Positions 1 to 11,296 of a DNA stretch of 64,000 nucleotides are shown here, in pieces. The DNA is from Polytrichum commune (lineage: Eukaryota > Streptophyta > Polytrichopsida > Polytrichales > Polytrichaceae). Positions within the stretch are counted from its first letter, which is position 1, and every line of letters starts with the position of its first letter. The notes beneath the pieces were generated by a model, which searched no databases, was not told the DNA's origin, and worked only from the letters and a program-made list of their open reading frames with translations. Position numbers and translations under genes: made by a program. The DNA lies in NCBI GenBank assembly GCA_950295325.1, contig OX485804.1:65820033-65884032 (forward strand). Reading direction: 5' to 3'.

Positions 1-80
1 CGGCCAGCCACATCTCTTGACGTAGGGACTTAATTTTCTCCCATGGGAAAAACTGGCAACATTTCCGATAGCAACAGTCT

Positions 81-1000
81 TTGGCGGACACAAGACGGAT
101 AGATTCGTCTCCCAATATGCGATCCCGTCGACGCTCCTTATCTCCTCGAGGCACACGGTTCGAATCATATTTGCGTAGGCCTTTGCGAGGACGTATTTTG
201 GCCAACAAAGCTAATTGTGTTTGCTTATGGCGCCGCTCATGGTCCAACAAGCTCACTCCGTCATGGAGAACCCGACAAAAAGGCCATCGACGCAAGGAAA
301 ATCTCCATGTCACCGGGACCTCAAGCGGAAGCAATGAATTCAAGATGCACACACCAACATCGTTCGGACCAAGGGGGTTGGCATCCACACAATCACGGGG
401 ATCAGAGTTTCTACATATGCCATCTGCCACAGGGACACCAATGTCGTTGAGTATGACGACATCAAGGCCAACCCATTGTTCCCTCCCGAAACCGGCACAC
501 AACGGAATGTCATCGTGGTCATCCCTGGAATGTAGAGATTGTTCGTGCACTTCTAAAGATTCATGGGAGGATGTATCCACAAACTCCCCCATCACGTTTG
601 GCAAACCATTACAACCCGCCGAAGGGGAAGAAAGTTCACACTCACCATCGAAGGAGGAAGAAATTGTGGACAACTCCAATGAACTATATGCCACGGACAG
701 CGCCATCCAACCTAAGCAAACCACTAATCAATGACCAAAACAAGAAGCACCGCAATGCACACAAAAGCGAAAACGAGAGCTGTGTAGATATATGGCTAAA
801 AAAACACAAACAACTCTCGCGGCACCGTTGGGGGACCTCACATATGAAGACGAACGTGCGTTCGAAAACAACGCCATGACAAGCAAATACTACGTGGGAG
901 TCACACACCAATGGACAACAGCATGCAATTGTGGTACATATTAACCGTGAAGGGTTTTGGGTCGATTTGCTAATAAAACATGGGAAGTGTTGCCAACCAA
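81..1000 (+). other. Degenerate coding-like segment, unidentified
   Basis: Protein-like stretches occur on the + strand, but they switch frame. One frame gives KLIVFAYGAAHGP near 205-245. Another gives VGIHTITGIRVSTYAICHRD near 375-430, with an acidic EYDDIK just after it. No single frame joins them, so this is either a frameshifted relic or exons whose splice sites I could not place. The following 250 bases are rich in Lys and His codons. I do not recognise the family. The first family A palindrome (ACGAACGTGCGTTCGA) lies inside it at 850-865. Confidence 0.25.
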
Positions 1001-1426
1001 CAAAGGAGAGCATACGCACATATATTCACGAACGCGCGGACGAGAACATCAACCCAACAAACAATGAATTATAAAAGGGATAAGCAACGTGCATTGCTCA
1101 GGAGCACCTAAAATGCACCTGCATCATTATCCACATGCAACAAGCATCGTAATTGAAGGGCATGTCTTTGACGGGTGTGTATCTAGGAACGACCGAACCC
1201 AAGGTAGAGCCTAAACTCAAGGGTGTATGTATACGATCGTTCGTAAGTCCTAGCCGAAACATATGGGCGTATGCATACGAACGATCAATCATGTGTTCTA
1301 GCCCTAACCGTGTTTGTAAAAATGTTGACCCATCAGAAGAAACATCTATAGCGTAGTAGTAGGAGGCATGTGCATAAATGAACGGATGTTTCTGTATAAT
1401 TGCAAAATAATATCAATTGATATTTA

Positions 1427-2061
1427 TGAACGCACGTTCGTGAATACCAGACCATCATATGTTCAGTTGGACATAACAGAGTCACGGGAGCGTAGGTGTC
1501 TTTGAGGGTTAGGAGGAAAATAAACGAACGCACGTTCGTATATCATTGAACATTTTAGCGCCCACGACTACCGATAAGTAGGTCAACGTGGAGTATTATC
1601 GAATGCTCTACTTACGAACGCACGTTTGTAAACCACTCGCATTACACGAACTTACATGCGCCTGTATCTCCAAGAAAATATATACGAACGCACGTTCGTA
1701 TATAATTGAACATTTTCGTGCCTATGACTACCTGTAAGTAAATCTACGCTGAGTATGTCCAATGCTCTACTTACGAACGCACGTTCGTAAACCACTCGCA
1801 TCACAACAACTTACGTGCGCATGTATCTGGAAGGAAATATATACGAACGCACGTTCATATATAATTGAACATTTTGTGCCTATGACTAGCTGTAAGTAAA
1901 TCTACGCTAAGTATGTCTAATGCTCTACTTACGAACGCACGTTCGTAAACCACTCGCATCACATGTCTGAACCACTCGTCTATATCACTCGTCTAAACTA
2001 CATGTCTAAACCACTCGCATCACATGTCGCTACCAAGTCATCTTTACGAACGTGCATTCGT
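1427..2061. repeat. Family A palindrome cluster in a 159-bp tandem repeat
   Basis: Eight copies of ACGAACG-NN-CGTTCGT start near 1427, 1524, 1614, 1684, 1773, 1843, 1931 and 2046. From 1614 to 1931 the spacing alternates 70 and 89 bp, so the real unit is about 159 bp with two palindromes, repeated from about 1524 to 1950. The centre is CA in all but the last copy, which is TG. The mismatching copies at 1614, 1843 and 2046 differ by CG to TG or CG to CA changes, as expected from decay of methylated CpG. Confidence 0.85.
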
Positions 2062-4480
2062 AAAAGTCCGGTATTTGCGGCGGTATATGCGGGTATGTGC
2101 AACCTATTGTGTACCTGGGAGGTATAGGGTGGGCGCACAAGAAAATGGTTTGTGCTCGTTCCAATCAGGTCTGTGGAGCGCACACTTGGTTGTGCCGTAG
2201 AAAAGAGCTCTGATGTGGGGGGAAGAGCTTTAAGTACCTCCCCCCTGATGGTTCAAAATCCCTTGGATGCTATTTAAAAAGCGGATTCCCGCCGCCTACT
2301 TTGACCTAACAATATGCCATTCCATCCATGCGGAATAAATAAATAGCATTATGTATGGAACATGTCTTGCATGCACGCAACATATTGTAAATATGTCAAT
2401 CGGTCGCACACCTTAGTTGTCACCAAGGTCTCACGTGAATATATGTCTATATTTATATGTATATATGAATTTCATATTGTATATTATATTATATTATATT
2501 ATATATACACATATATATAATATTAGATTTATAATGTCTATATAGGTTTATGGTTAACATTGAATTTAAATGATTTGCAACTAAGGTGTGAAGTCCAAGT
2601 TAATTGACGATTGATTATACCTAATAAAGTGATGAAGGGTTTAGGATAATACATATTCACACACACAATGAGGTAAGAGTAGCTAAAAACATGTTGTGGA
2701 AGCCCCTAAAATTGTAGGTATCATATGATTCACATAAAAAAAATGCCCGTAATATGGTCACCAACTGCATGAATACCAATAAAAAGTCGTTTAATCCATA
2801 ATGGTTTGTACTAGGTAAATTGAGGACATTTTGAAGTAATCATACCCAATATATGTAGGTAAGGTCTTCATTCAAATGTAACACTAGGTTTGAAAATAAT
2901 GAATTAAAATGGCATGATTGGAAATGATCAATCACTTTGGAACGGTGCATACGATAATGATAAGAATTGAAACCATGCCTACGTGAAGTCACACTTACAA
3001 TTATTAATATCATGTGTTTGACGTCCTATGAGAAATAGAATTTCCTCCACCTTTTGTAAAGGTTTAGGATAGCGCAGGCTCGCCACAATATGAAATTGAG
3101 TCCTTTATCCAATAATTTTTTTTTAAGGAACCATTGAACACCTTGAAAGACATATTGTCCATGAAAAAATTATATTTTAAAACACCATATACACATGCTT
3201 GCGGGTGGATTTTTCATTTGAATCCACCCCCTACACTTGAGGCTCGCCAAACATCGGACCATATTATGAACTACAAGTTTAAATGCAATTGATCATTGGT
3301 GAAATTTAAAGTTGATGGCACTAGTATTCGTTTGTTAGTTCAAGTCGACAACTAATTAAATGACTTGACCTCCTAAGAAGGGTTGGTAAGATAAAAAGAT
3401 GTAGGGTTAGGGTTTAGGGTTTGGGGTTTGGGGTTAGTGTATATGGTTTGTGAAAGTTGTCTAATATGTGGTTTGCGGGCTTAGGGTTTAGATCGTTAGT
3501 GATACTTAGGACGGGTTTAGACTTGGAGTCAAGGCTCAAAAATGGGTTGGGGTGAAAGAAATCCACGCCTCTCATTGGTAGAAAGGCTAGGATTTTCCTC
3601 TTCAAGTTTACACCATGAGTTGGGGCCAATCACAAATAAATTATTTTATTCATCATGACAATGGCCTCAAGCCTTGGAAAAGAGAGCTCCCAACATTGTG
3701 GACTCTTTCCCTCTTGTTGAGGCCATTGTTAGAGCTTTTATTCGCTTATAGTAGTTTATTCTTTGAGCATTGAGTAGGAGGGGAGAAATTCTAAATTTAT
3801 TATACTTTAATTATTATCCATAGAATAGTTCATGAGTACGTTGGAACCTCTCATAACCCTCTCATAATTGCAACCTCCAAATGGCCCCAACCCCACCTAA
3901 ATAGGTTTACACATGAAAGCAATGAATGGAGTTAGGTTACTTTCTTATTAATGGCCTTTGGGGCCCATTTGCATGCCACATGGGACATATTGGCCTTCGT
4001 TCACAATGGCCTTGGCCCCCAGTCTAAACAGGCCCTTAGTGTACTATGCGTTCGTATTTAGAGTATCTAATACTAAATATCATATTAAGGGTGGGTCAAG
4101 CTAACACCTCATGAAATTAATGACATCGTATTGAAAAATGAATTTTCCCCCACCTCTTGAGGAGAATCTGATAGCCCCTCTCCACAATTCAAAATGCGTC
4201 CTTTATGTATGTAAAATTTGTTTGAGGAACCATTGAACAACTTTAAGGATGTGTGGTTCATGAAAACTCTATTTTGCAAAACACCATACACACATTGGGG
4301 TGGATTCTTCATCGAAAACCTACTAAATGACATGCATTGTGTTGTACAAATTAACTGAACATACTTTTCTAAAATATGTTTACAAGGAATCCAACTGTAG
4401 AGGTATTCAGGGGATACGGAATGTAAAATTCATGTCCCCGAACTAAGCTCCCACCATTTCGTATTTCTTAATTCGTAAAC
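2062..4480. other. Non-coding repeat-derived DNA
   Basis: I see no gene here. Open frames are short and AT-rich. A segment near 3120-3240 recurs in diverged form near 4205-4325 (both contain AAACACCATA followed by a TGGATT...TCAT stretch). Parts of 3640-3950 recur at 17215-17340 in a shorter form. The sequence GCGTTCGTATTTAG near 4047 recurs at 16508, where a similar A/T-rich stretch follows. These are copies of dispersed repeats I could not assign to a class. Confidence 0.55.
3404..3440 (+). repeat. Interstitial telomere-like repeat (TTTAGGG type)
   Basis: Degenerate GGGTTAGGGTTTAGGG units, the Arabidopsis-type telomere motif found in most green plants. Similar tracts lie at 15517-15541 (CCCTAAA, several units) and about 17193-17212. 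All are short and internal, so they look like interstitial remnants and not a chromosome end. Confidence 0.7.
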
Positions 4481-4484
4481 CCTC

Positions 4485-4616
4485 ATCCCTCCCTATCCCC
4501 ATTCCCCTCCCATCCATCCCCATCCCCATCCCCATCCCCATCCGCATCCCCATCCCCTCCCCCATCCCCATCCCCATCCCCATCCGCATCCCCATCCCCT
4601 CCCCCATCCCAACCCT
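4485..4616 (+). repeat. CCCCAT minisatellite
   Basis: Tandem CCCCATC units form a roughly 53-bp block that is itself duplicated head to tail, including the rarer CCGCATC variant. It is a simple tandem repeat with no coding sense. Confidence 0.85.
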
Positions 4617-4799
4617 GGCCAGTGGCTGTCAGCCACGTGGCAGCCGCCAGGAAACCCTAGCGGTGCCGGCTACCTCCCCGCGCCTCTTCCTCTCCTCCTC
4701 ATTTGTCATTTGGAGCAGAGGAGGAGGGGAGAGCTTAGGTGCGGCGAAGCCCTGGCCATTTGTATAGCCGCATTTTATGTTTATTCTTGGCGCGCATTG

Positions 4800-5100
4800 T
4801 CAGAAGCTTGAGAGTAGGATCGCTTGAGAGGTTGATATTTGTAGAAATCTTGAGAAGGTTGAGAGTTTTGGAAAGCTTGAGAGGTTTAGAGTTTTGGAAA
4901 GCTTGAGAGGTTTAGAGTTTTAGAAAGCTTGAGAGGTTGAGTGTTTTAGAAAGCTTGAGAGGTTGAGTGTTTTAGAAAGCTTGAGAGTTTTAGAAAGCTT
5001 GAGAGGTTGAGTGTTTTAGAAAGCTTGAGAGTTTTAGAAAGCTTGAGAGGTTGAGTGTTGCAAAAAGCTTGAAAGCTTGAGAGTTTCAGAAAGCTTGTGA
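4800..5100 (+). repeat. AAGCTTGAGAG minisatellite
   Basis: More than ten imperfect units of the form AAGCTTGAGAGGTTGAGTGT plus TTTAG, with a period of about 26-28 bp and shorter variants. The period is irregular and the unit has no palindrome, so it differs from the family A arrays. It precedes the 5.6-6.3 kb palindrome cluster and could lie in the 5' region of the gene at 6350, but I see no clear promoter. Confidence 0.8.
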
Positions 5101-5600
5101 GTTGTGTTTACATCAGAATATTTGTAGGATTTGTAAATAAATTCTGAAGGCTTGAGAGTGTGAGAAAGGAGCGAGGGTAGAAATTGCATTTGAAAGCGAA
5201 ATCAGTGCATTTGTGAGGTTTCTGGATTTCTGAGTAGCAGGCAGCAGGTTTTGGGTTTGCAACAATTCAATGTGAGTACAGGTTTCCTTTTCAAAACACT
5301 TCTTTGCAATCTGAAATTGTTCTTTGTTGAATTCCATGTGTCATGTTTTATGCATTATGAGCTTTGTCATGTTTTGTATGAATTAGGACTTTCCCCTTCA
5401 TTATGAATTCTTAATCACTGAATCTCAATGTTGTTGTCATTACATATTTCACTTTGTGTTTCATCATTCTGATCAAGAGTTGCAGGCAGAAATCCAAGCA
5501 ATGTCGATAGCAACATTCATAAACCCATACGTATGTATACGTATGTATACGTATCCGTATATGTACGGAAAGCATTTATTATCATACACAGACGACCACA

Positions 5601-6318
5601 TTTACGAACGATCGTTCGTAAATGTGGCGTTTATACATCTAATACACCAAGCCCTTTACTTTTACGAACGCACGTTCGTAAAATACGCACTCACCTTCTA
5701 CTTTTACGAACGTGCGTTCGTAAAATACCCACTCACCTTCTACCTTTACGAACGTGCATTCGTAAAATACCCACTCACTTTCCACCTTTACGAACGTGCG
5801 TTCGTAAAATACCCACTCACCTTCTAATTTTCCGAACGTGCGTTCGTAAAATACGCGCTCACCTTCTACTTTTACGAACGTGCGTTCGTAATTGATTAAA
5901 TAAGGAACATCTTGTATTTGCGAACGTCCGTTCGTGAACAAACACTGAATCACATCAATATCCTAGATTTACGAACGATCGTTCGTAACCAGGGATCCAA
6001 ACACACCCAAGATTTGCGAACGCGCGTTCGTAAATCTACACAAAGGCATGGACACAAATATGTGTACCCAAAAACTAATAAAAATGAGCCCAAAAAATGA
6101 AAATAAAAACGAACCCTACACCTTTTGATTACGCCATATGAACATCACAGCACTCAAATACGACCGTGCGTTCGTATTTATTGAAAATGAATAACACCTT
6201 GGAAATCAAACCAAATTTGCGAACGAACGTTCGTAAACAAGAACCAACAGATGTCTTGCCAATAATAAATAATTTATTGACGACCTGCAAATGCCAGTAA
6301 CGAACGCGCGTTCGTAAA
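5601..6318. repeat. Dense family A palindrome cluster upstream of the ParB-like gene
   Basis: Thirteen copies of ACGAACG-NN-CGTTCGT lie here. Six form an exact 42-bp-period array (starts 5664, 5706, 5748, 5790, 5832, 5874). The others start near 5604, 5920, 5971, 6016, 6160, 6219 and 6300. Most extend to TTTACGAACG on the left and CGTTCGTAAA on the right. Centres include AT, CA, TG, TC, CG and AA. The last copy ends about 34 bases before the 3' splice site at 6349. Because 42 is a multiple of three, both strands stay open across the array; I treat those frames as artefacts. Each copy carries four or five CpGs. Confidence 0.95.
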
Positions 6319-6349
6319 TGCAATTCTGAATGTGTCTGTTACATTGCAG

Positions 6350-9300
6350 ATGGCTAGACCAGTCAGGAGCGCAATCGAAATGTTCGCGGTTCAGTTGGAT
6401 CGGCTTCCGGAGTCAGTGACAGATGACAATGGGAACGATAATTACGTCCCCAAAGATGACTTCATGGGGGAGTGGACGGCGCTCCCGGAGAAAATCGAGG
6501 GTGGATTGTTCGCCCTGAGATTCACATACGAGTTGGAGACAAGGCCAGACCAGCCGGAGCAGTGGGTGCAGATGAAGACATGGGAGATAGAATCCATAGA
6601 GGCACAGGGTGATTTTGTTATTTTGGATTTGAAAAATAAAAAAGACCACATCAACCTCCTGCTGGACTTCAGGAGGCACCCTTTCTCCCATACATACGCA
6701 CAGAATAATGTTGTAGAGGATGCCAAGCATTTCGACCTCGTGAACCTTTTCACGAAGTACAGCCTCAGCCAGCATTGGACAGCCAGGAAGTTGACTGCAC
6801 TGGCCCTAAATATGTCCAAGTATAACAGTGCCGTCGTGGAGGCCAACAAGAAGAAGAAGAGTCCCAAAAAACCTACTGCATCCGGAGCAGGAGGTTCTAG
6901 AAGTGCGCCGCGGCTAGTGCCTTCAGCTAGCAGATTGTCAGAGGGGCCAAGCAGACACTCCACGCCATCTAAAAGAACTCGGGACGATATGGAGAAGTCT
7001 AGTGTCACGGAGACAGCTGAGGTCAACTCGCCGCCTGTCATGCCGACCCCTTTGAAGAAGGGGGAAAACCCTGATGCGGCAAAGGCGACTCGTATCCTTC
7101 GCGACTTCAACAATTACTCGAAGGATTGCTGGCCCATGGGACGGCACTTCACCTTCAACGTGGACTACTTCACATGCGAGAAATCCCCCAACAAGTGGGT
7201 GGTGAGGTCACGTGAAAGCGGAGGTGTGAAGTGGCAAATCAACAACTTGATGAATAACGTGAAGTGGGATAGGCAAACTGTGTGCGTTATGCCAAAGGGT
7301 TTCACTTCCCGTCCCACGGAGAAAGATTGGGCAAGAATCCAGAATGGGGAGTTCTGGATTATTGATGGACAGCACAGCCTGGAGGCATCGCAAATCATCC
7401 TCAAGGATGATAACTTCCAGCATGAGCTGAAGGGGGACCTGCGCTACTGGAAGGCGTTCCTGGTGTGGTCAGACGACTGGGACAAACTCCGGAAAATTTC
7501 GACATTTTTAAATTCTGGGAATAAGATCAAAGCGTTTGAGGCATCATGGGCAGCAAACATAGTGGCTGCGAGAGACGTGTGGGTGGCACACGGGTGCCCA
7601 CCAAAGGAGAGGGAGAATGCGAAAAACCAGTCTCCACAATGGAAGGTAAGTTTACGAACGAGCGTTCGTAATTCTCAGGTTCCTTTAGAACATTCCTGAT
7701 CATTTTATTTACGAATGTGCGTTCGTATTTGATTGACCGATGACATTCCTTTCTAATGCAGGCGTTTTGCGATGCGATGGTGGACAAATTCTCTTCCATC
7801 GACATGAAGTCCACTTCAACGAAGTCAGTGCTCGAGCTGAAGGGTGAGCTCCGGCTTATTTGTTGCAACAGAGACACCTGGGATTTGTGGACCCAATTTT
7901 TTGATGCTCACAGTGCGGGGGATCTCGTCAACCCCGACACTGAAGAAAAATATAATCAGGAGAAGACTGGGGAAGCGCCTCCGCTGCTGAGGGAATTTTT
8001 TAGGCCGCTTCAGGGGTTGACGGAGTCGGAATTGCAGAGATGTGCAGTTCATGCTCTTGGGAACACCGTCGGGAGAACAATCCCCTATCCGAAGATTTTT
8101 TTGAAGAGGCCAAAGCACAGGCCCGGAACGTACTCCATCAAGGAGTGGTGCGAACATCGCAAGTTGAAGACCAACGCAATGAGGGAGTTGGGCGCACTAG
8201 TCCCGGAGTACAAACTCTTCCAGGCCGACGGGGACATCAACTGGGCTGGATGGAAGGAGTTCAAGGTCGGGTATAACATCAACGGCTCTTCCATGCGTAG
8301 GCTAGTTAAGGAACACGCCTCCGTCTTGAAGCTGAAGGGGAACAAGCGGACCAAGAAAGCAGAGACAGATCCCCAGGAGGTGGAGTTGTATATAAAGTTT
8401 TTGGAGAGGAAGCGGAGGGCCACATTCGAGGGAGTGGCCAGGTTTTGTTTGGTAACCACCGGGCTGGAGAGGACCACTTTTTCTAAGTGGGACGGCACCA
8501 TCAGCAGGGCCGAGGTGAGGGAGGACCGCAGGGGTTGCCCATTTGCCCTGATTGATTTCAGGGGGATCCCAGGAGGTGCGAGGCAAGGGGCAAAGGATTT
8601 TCCCTTCTACAACCCTTTCATGGCAAAGTTTCAAGACTACAGATCGCCTGAAATGAGGGAGCCTCACGTATGGCTTTGGATAGTGGAACAAGAGAAGCTA
8701 TCCATTGTCACTGAGCTGTACGAAAATACCATCAAATTTGAATACAACATCTACCACAGCACCTACGTGCCCGCAAAAACGGAAGGGATCGTGGCCATCA
8801 ACGAGGCCAGGGGCAACAAGCAGGTGGGAGCTGTCAGCTTGATCTTCTTAACGTACAATGCTCTCAGAAATGGGAGAGCGCCTATGAAGGCAAACAGTAC
8901 TTTCAAGAAGATATACAGCATCCCTCACCCCCCTCCCAAGGAACTGTTGCAGGAGACACTGTACACGGTTTTCCCCGCGTTGGAGCTCAGGTTGGAGTTC
9001 TACGTGTCAGTGTTGCAGAGTTTGGCAATCAGTGGAGAGACTGTCTACAACATCTTTGGAGGCAGCAAGTTCATGTACGCGGCCATGGTAAGCTGTCATT
9101 CTTAGATTTACGAACGCTCGTTCGTAATTGTCATTGATTCAAATGTTATAATAGTTGTGGCATTTTTTCCCTTTGCGTTGATCTGGCCTTGTCTCAATGT
9201 TGATGTTTACGAACGCACGTTCGTATATGCTGACATGTTTGGAACGTTGGTACAGATGCTGGGGTTGGTCGTCAATAACTACGTTGACGCCCAAGACGAG

Positions 9301-10859
9301 GATGAATACCAGGTCCACAGGGTGAAAGCGTCCACAATGGACCTCGATGACATGTGTGTCCCCAGGGAGGACTTCAGCATGCCCGTCGACGAAGGCATGC
9401 CGGGCTTGGAGACAGACGAGGACGAGCCCGCCCCCTCCGTGGACGTGGACGTAGACGCCATCTTGCAGTCGTTCAACATCACTCCTTTACGGATGTTGGC
9501 GCTAGCGGGTCACCCGTCTGACCCCCAAGGGACACCGGGGGGCTATACAGGATCCTCGGCTGGGACAACCCAGGATGTCCTCCCCGCTAGAGTGTCGGGT
9601 GCGGAACCCTTCGGCACACCTGGCGGCTGTTCGACGTTAGTGTCTCCCAGGCCCGTCGTGGTTCCGAGGATGGAGACCCTCGACCTCCTCGACCAACGCT
9701 CGCGTCCATCCTTGGACCACTTCCGGAACACGAGGAGGAGGATGAAGAAGACGCCATACGTGGAGTTGCCGGAGGGAGCAATCATCGAGGTGTCCGACGA
9801 TGACGAAGGGGACATGGACATCATGGCGGAGCTGGGGGTGGATTATGACAAGAACAAGCGTGTGAAGGAGGAGGCGTTGACGGTTGCCGAGCTGAATGCC
9901 AAGCTAGAGCAAAAAATGAAGGAGGAAATGGCGGCTGCGGCAGAGGAGAGTGCAAGAAATATGGCCCGCATGCAGGAGGCGCTGCGGGAGTCTGCAGCAA
10001 AGACGGACGCCATATTTGAGATGCTTAGAAATATGCAGAGCTTCTCGGCGCCAGCACAATAGCCTTACCCCTTCCCTGGAGGATACCCCTCCCATACCAC
10101 CCTTCCAGGCCTGTTCCCCGGAGGACCTTCGCACCCACCAGCACCACACCCAACGCCAGCTGGGAGTCCTCCGCCCCTTCAATTGACTGCCACCCCCTTC
10201 AACTCGGACGATGCGATAAGGGCTGCCATACGCGAGGACGAAGATTTACGAACGCGCGTTCGTGAATCTTCAGGTCCGGCAGTCCTAACCCCTCCCCCTC
10301 CAAGGGTAGGACTGGCCTCAGTCACTGCCACCGCCTCTTTGACAGTCGTCCCGAGGGTAGTGCATAGGCAAGGCGATGAATCTGCGCAACACACTGACAT
10401 GGTCATTGTGGAGGAAACGCAGGGGAGCCCCAATGACGCGGCAGCTGTCCAAGGAATGGACGTTGAGAGCCCTGACCTGGAACGGCATCCATCCGCGGAG
10501 ATGGAGGATGTCCGCATGGACACTCTCGACCTGGGCGGAGATGACGACGACGCGGATCACATTGTGCAGACCCAGGCGTCACAGTCGGAGCGTGCCACAG
10601 ACGCCATGGAGACAGAGGCGGCTGGCCCAATGGGGATTACGAACGCGCGTTCGTTAATCGAAGAGGAGGGAACTGCTCGGTCCAGCGCCGCTGCCCCTCC
10701 CCGTGATGACGAGGTAACTCTCCTCTGAGAATACCACTCATTTGACGAACGCGCGTTCGTAACCACTAACCCATGCGCGTTGTGTTCTTGGCGGTTCCTG
10801 TCCATCAGCATCACGAGGCGTGCGAGGACCCTTCTCTACGTGGACCCTTAGCCCGATAA
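6350..10859 (+). CDS. ParB-like plus degenerate DNA-methyltransferase-like protein, four exons
   Basis: Exons 6350-7645, 7762-9087, 9256-10713 and 10809-10859 join in phase 0 with clean GT-AG introns and give about 1,376 codons. The ATG directly follows a TTGCAG acceptor, so a 5' UTR exon probably lies upstream, or coding starts earlier. Residues 339-343 read DGQHS inside FWIIDGQHSLEAS, like the ParB/Srx-fold DGxHR motif. Residues about 857-895 run GETVYNIFGGSKFMYAAM and on to VNNYVDAQDEDEY, which matches methyltransferase motif I (D-x-F-x-G-S) and its following acidic strand. A weak TELYENTIKFEYNIYHS and VSLIFLTYNAL segment precedes it, the permuted order of beta-class enzymes. No intact catalytic DPPY is visible, so activity is doubtful. 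Exon 3 ends in an acidic, coiled-coil-like and Pro-rich tail with an in-frame TAG at 10060-10062. Every intron contains family A palindromes. The domain calls come from motifs by eye. Confidence 0.6.
7654..7726. repeat. Two family A palindromes in intron 1
   Basis: Copies at 7654-7669 (centre AG) and 7711-7726 (centre TG, one CG to TG change in the left arm) fill much of the 116-bp intron 7646-7761. The first begins only eight bases after the splice donor. Confidence 0.9.
9110..9224. repeat. Two family A palindromes in intron 2
   Basis: Copies at 9110-9125 (centre CT) and 9209-9224 (centre CA) lie within the 168-bp intron 9088-9255, both with perfect arms. Confidence 0.9.
10060..10062 (+). 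other. In-frame amber codon in exon 3
   Basis: The frame reads APAQ, TAG, PYPFPGG. It stays open for another 217 codons of proline-rich and acidic protein up to the GAG|GTAACT donor at 10713. A single CAG to TAG change would explain it. If real, the protein ends at about residue 1142; if a variant or assembly error, it continues. The TAG follows CAA, loosely like known leaky stops, but the downstream context does not match a readthrough motif well. Confidence 0.75.
10249..10264. repeat. Family A palindrome within exon 3
   Basis: A perfect copy with centre CG lies in the coding frame and is translated as LRTRVRE. A second exonic copy at 10639-10654, also centre CG, is translated as TNARSL. 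Both lie after the in-frame TAG. Neither breaks the frame. Confidence 0.85.
10745..10760. repeat. Family A palindrome in intron 3
   Basis: A perfect copy with centre CG inside the 95-bp intron 10714-10808. With the copies in introns 1 and 2, all three introns of the gene carry at least one. Confidence 0.9.
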
Positions 10860-11082
10860 ATTTTGACCCTTAGCCCGAGAAATTTTGTAGAACACGGCAT
10901 GTATTTGCCATAGGAAACTGTGAAAAATTATCACGTGAGACAATTGTAAATATTCACCGAATTAATATATGAGCAGATGATCTCTGTGTCGCATCTCCCA
11001 AACTTATTATATCGTATCGCATCTTGTATTATGTATGTTCATGCGCATCATTACACTTTCACGCCCACTTTCACCCTCCTTC

Positions 11083-11180
11083 ACGAACGAGCGTTCGTAC
11101 ATGTGCTTCTATCCGCGCTCACGAACGAGCGTTCGTAAATGATGCGCCACCCCAGCCTTCATTCACGAACGCTCGTTCGC
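11083..11180. repeat. Three family A palindromes before the HAD exon
   Basis: Copies at 11083-11098 (centre AG), 11121-11136 (centre AG) and 11165-11180 (centre CT, last base changed) lie about 38-44 bp apart. They sit upstream of the 3' splice site at 11296, so they are probably in an intron or the promoter of the HAD gene. Confidence 0.9.
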
Positions 11181-11296
11181 AAGTCTGCACTTGACCACAT
11201 TCTCCTTGCACTATTTTCCTCGCATAATCGTCTTTTCCTCAATGCAATGTTGTTTATTGGATCATAGAATTAAACTAGTCGAGTTGTTAATCACAG

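Noticed and set aside
200-480. Possible TnpB/Fanzor-like fragment (IVFAYGAAHGP and ICHRD pieces)
   Set aside because: Only loose resemblance, in different frames, without the paired cysteines or catalytic acids needed to support it.
4015-4045. GGGCCTGTTTAGACTG complement, a Tourist-like MITE end
   Set aside because: No matching inverted end was found upstream, so no element can be defined.
5601-5889. Regularly spaced palindromic repeats, superficially CRISPR-like
   Set aside because: Spacers are nearly identical to one another, the unit is 42 bp including spacer, there are no cas genes, and the setting is a spliced eukaryotic gene.
5456-5953. Overlapping open frames of 100-123 codons on both strands
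   Set aside because: They arise from the 42-bp palindrome array, whose period is a multiple of three and whose palindrome has no stop codon in any frame.
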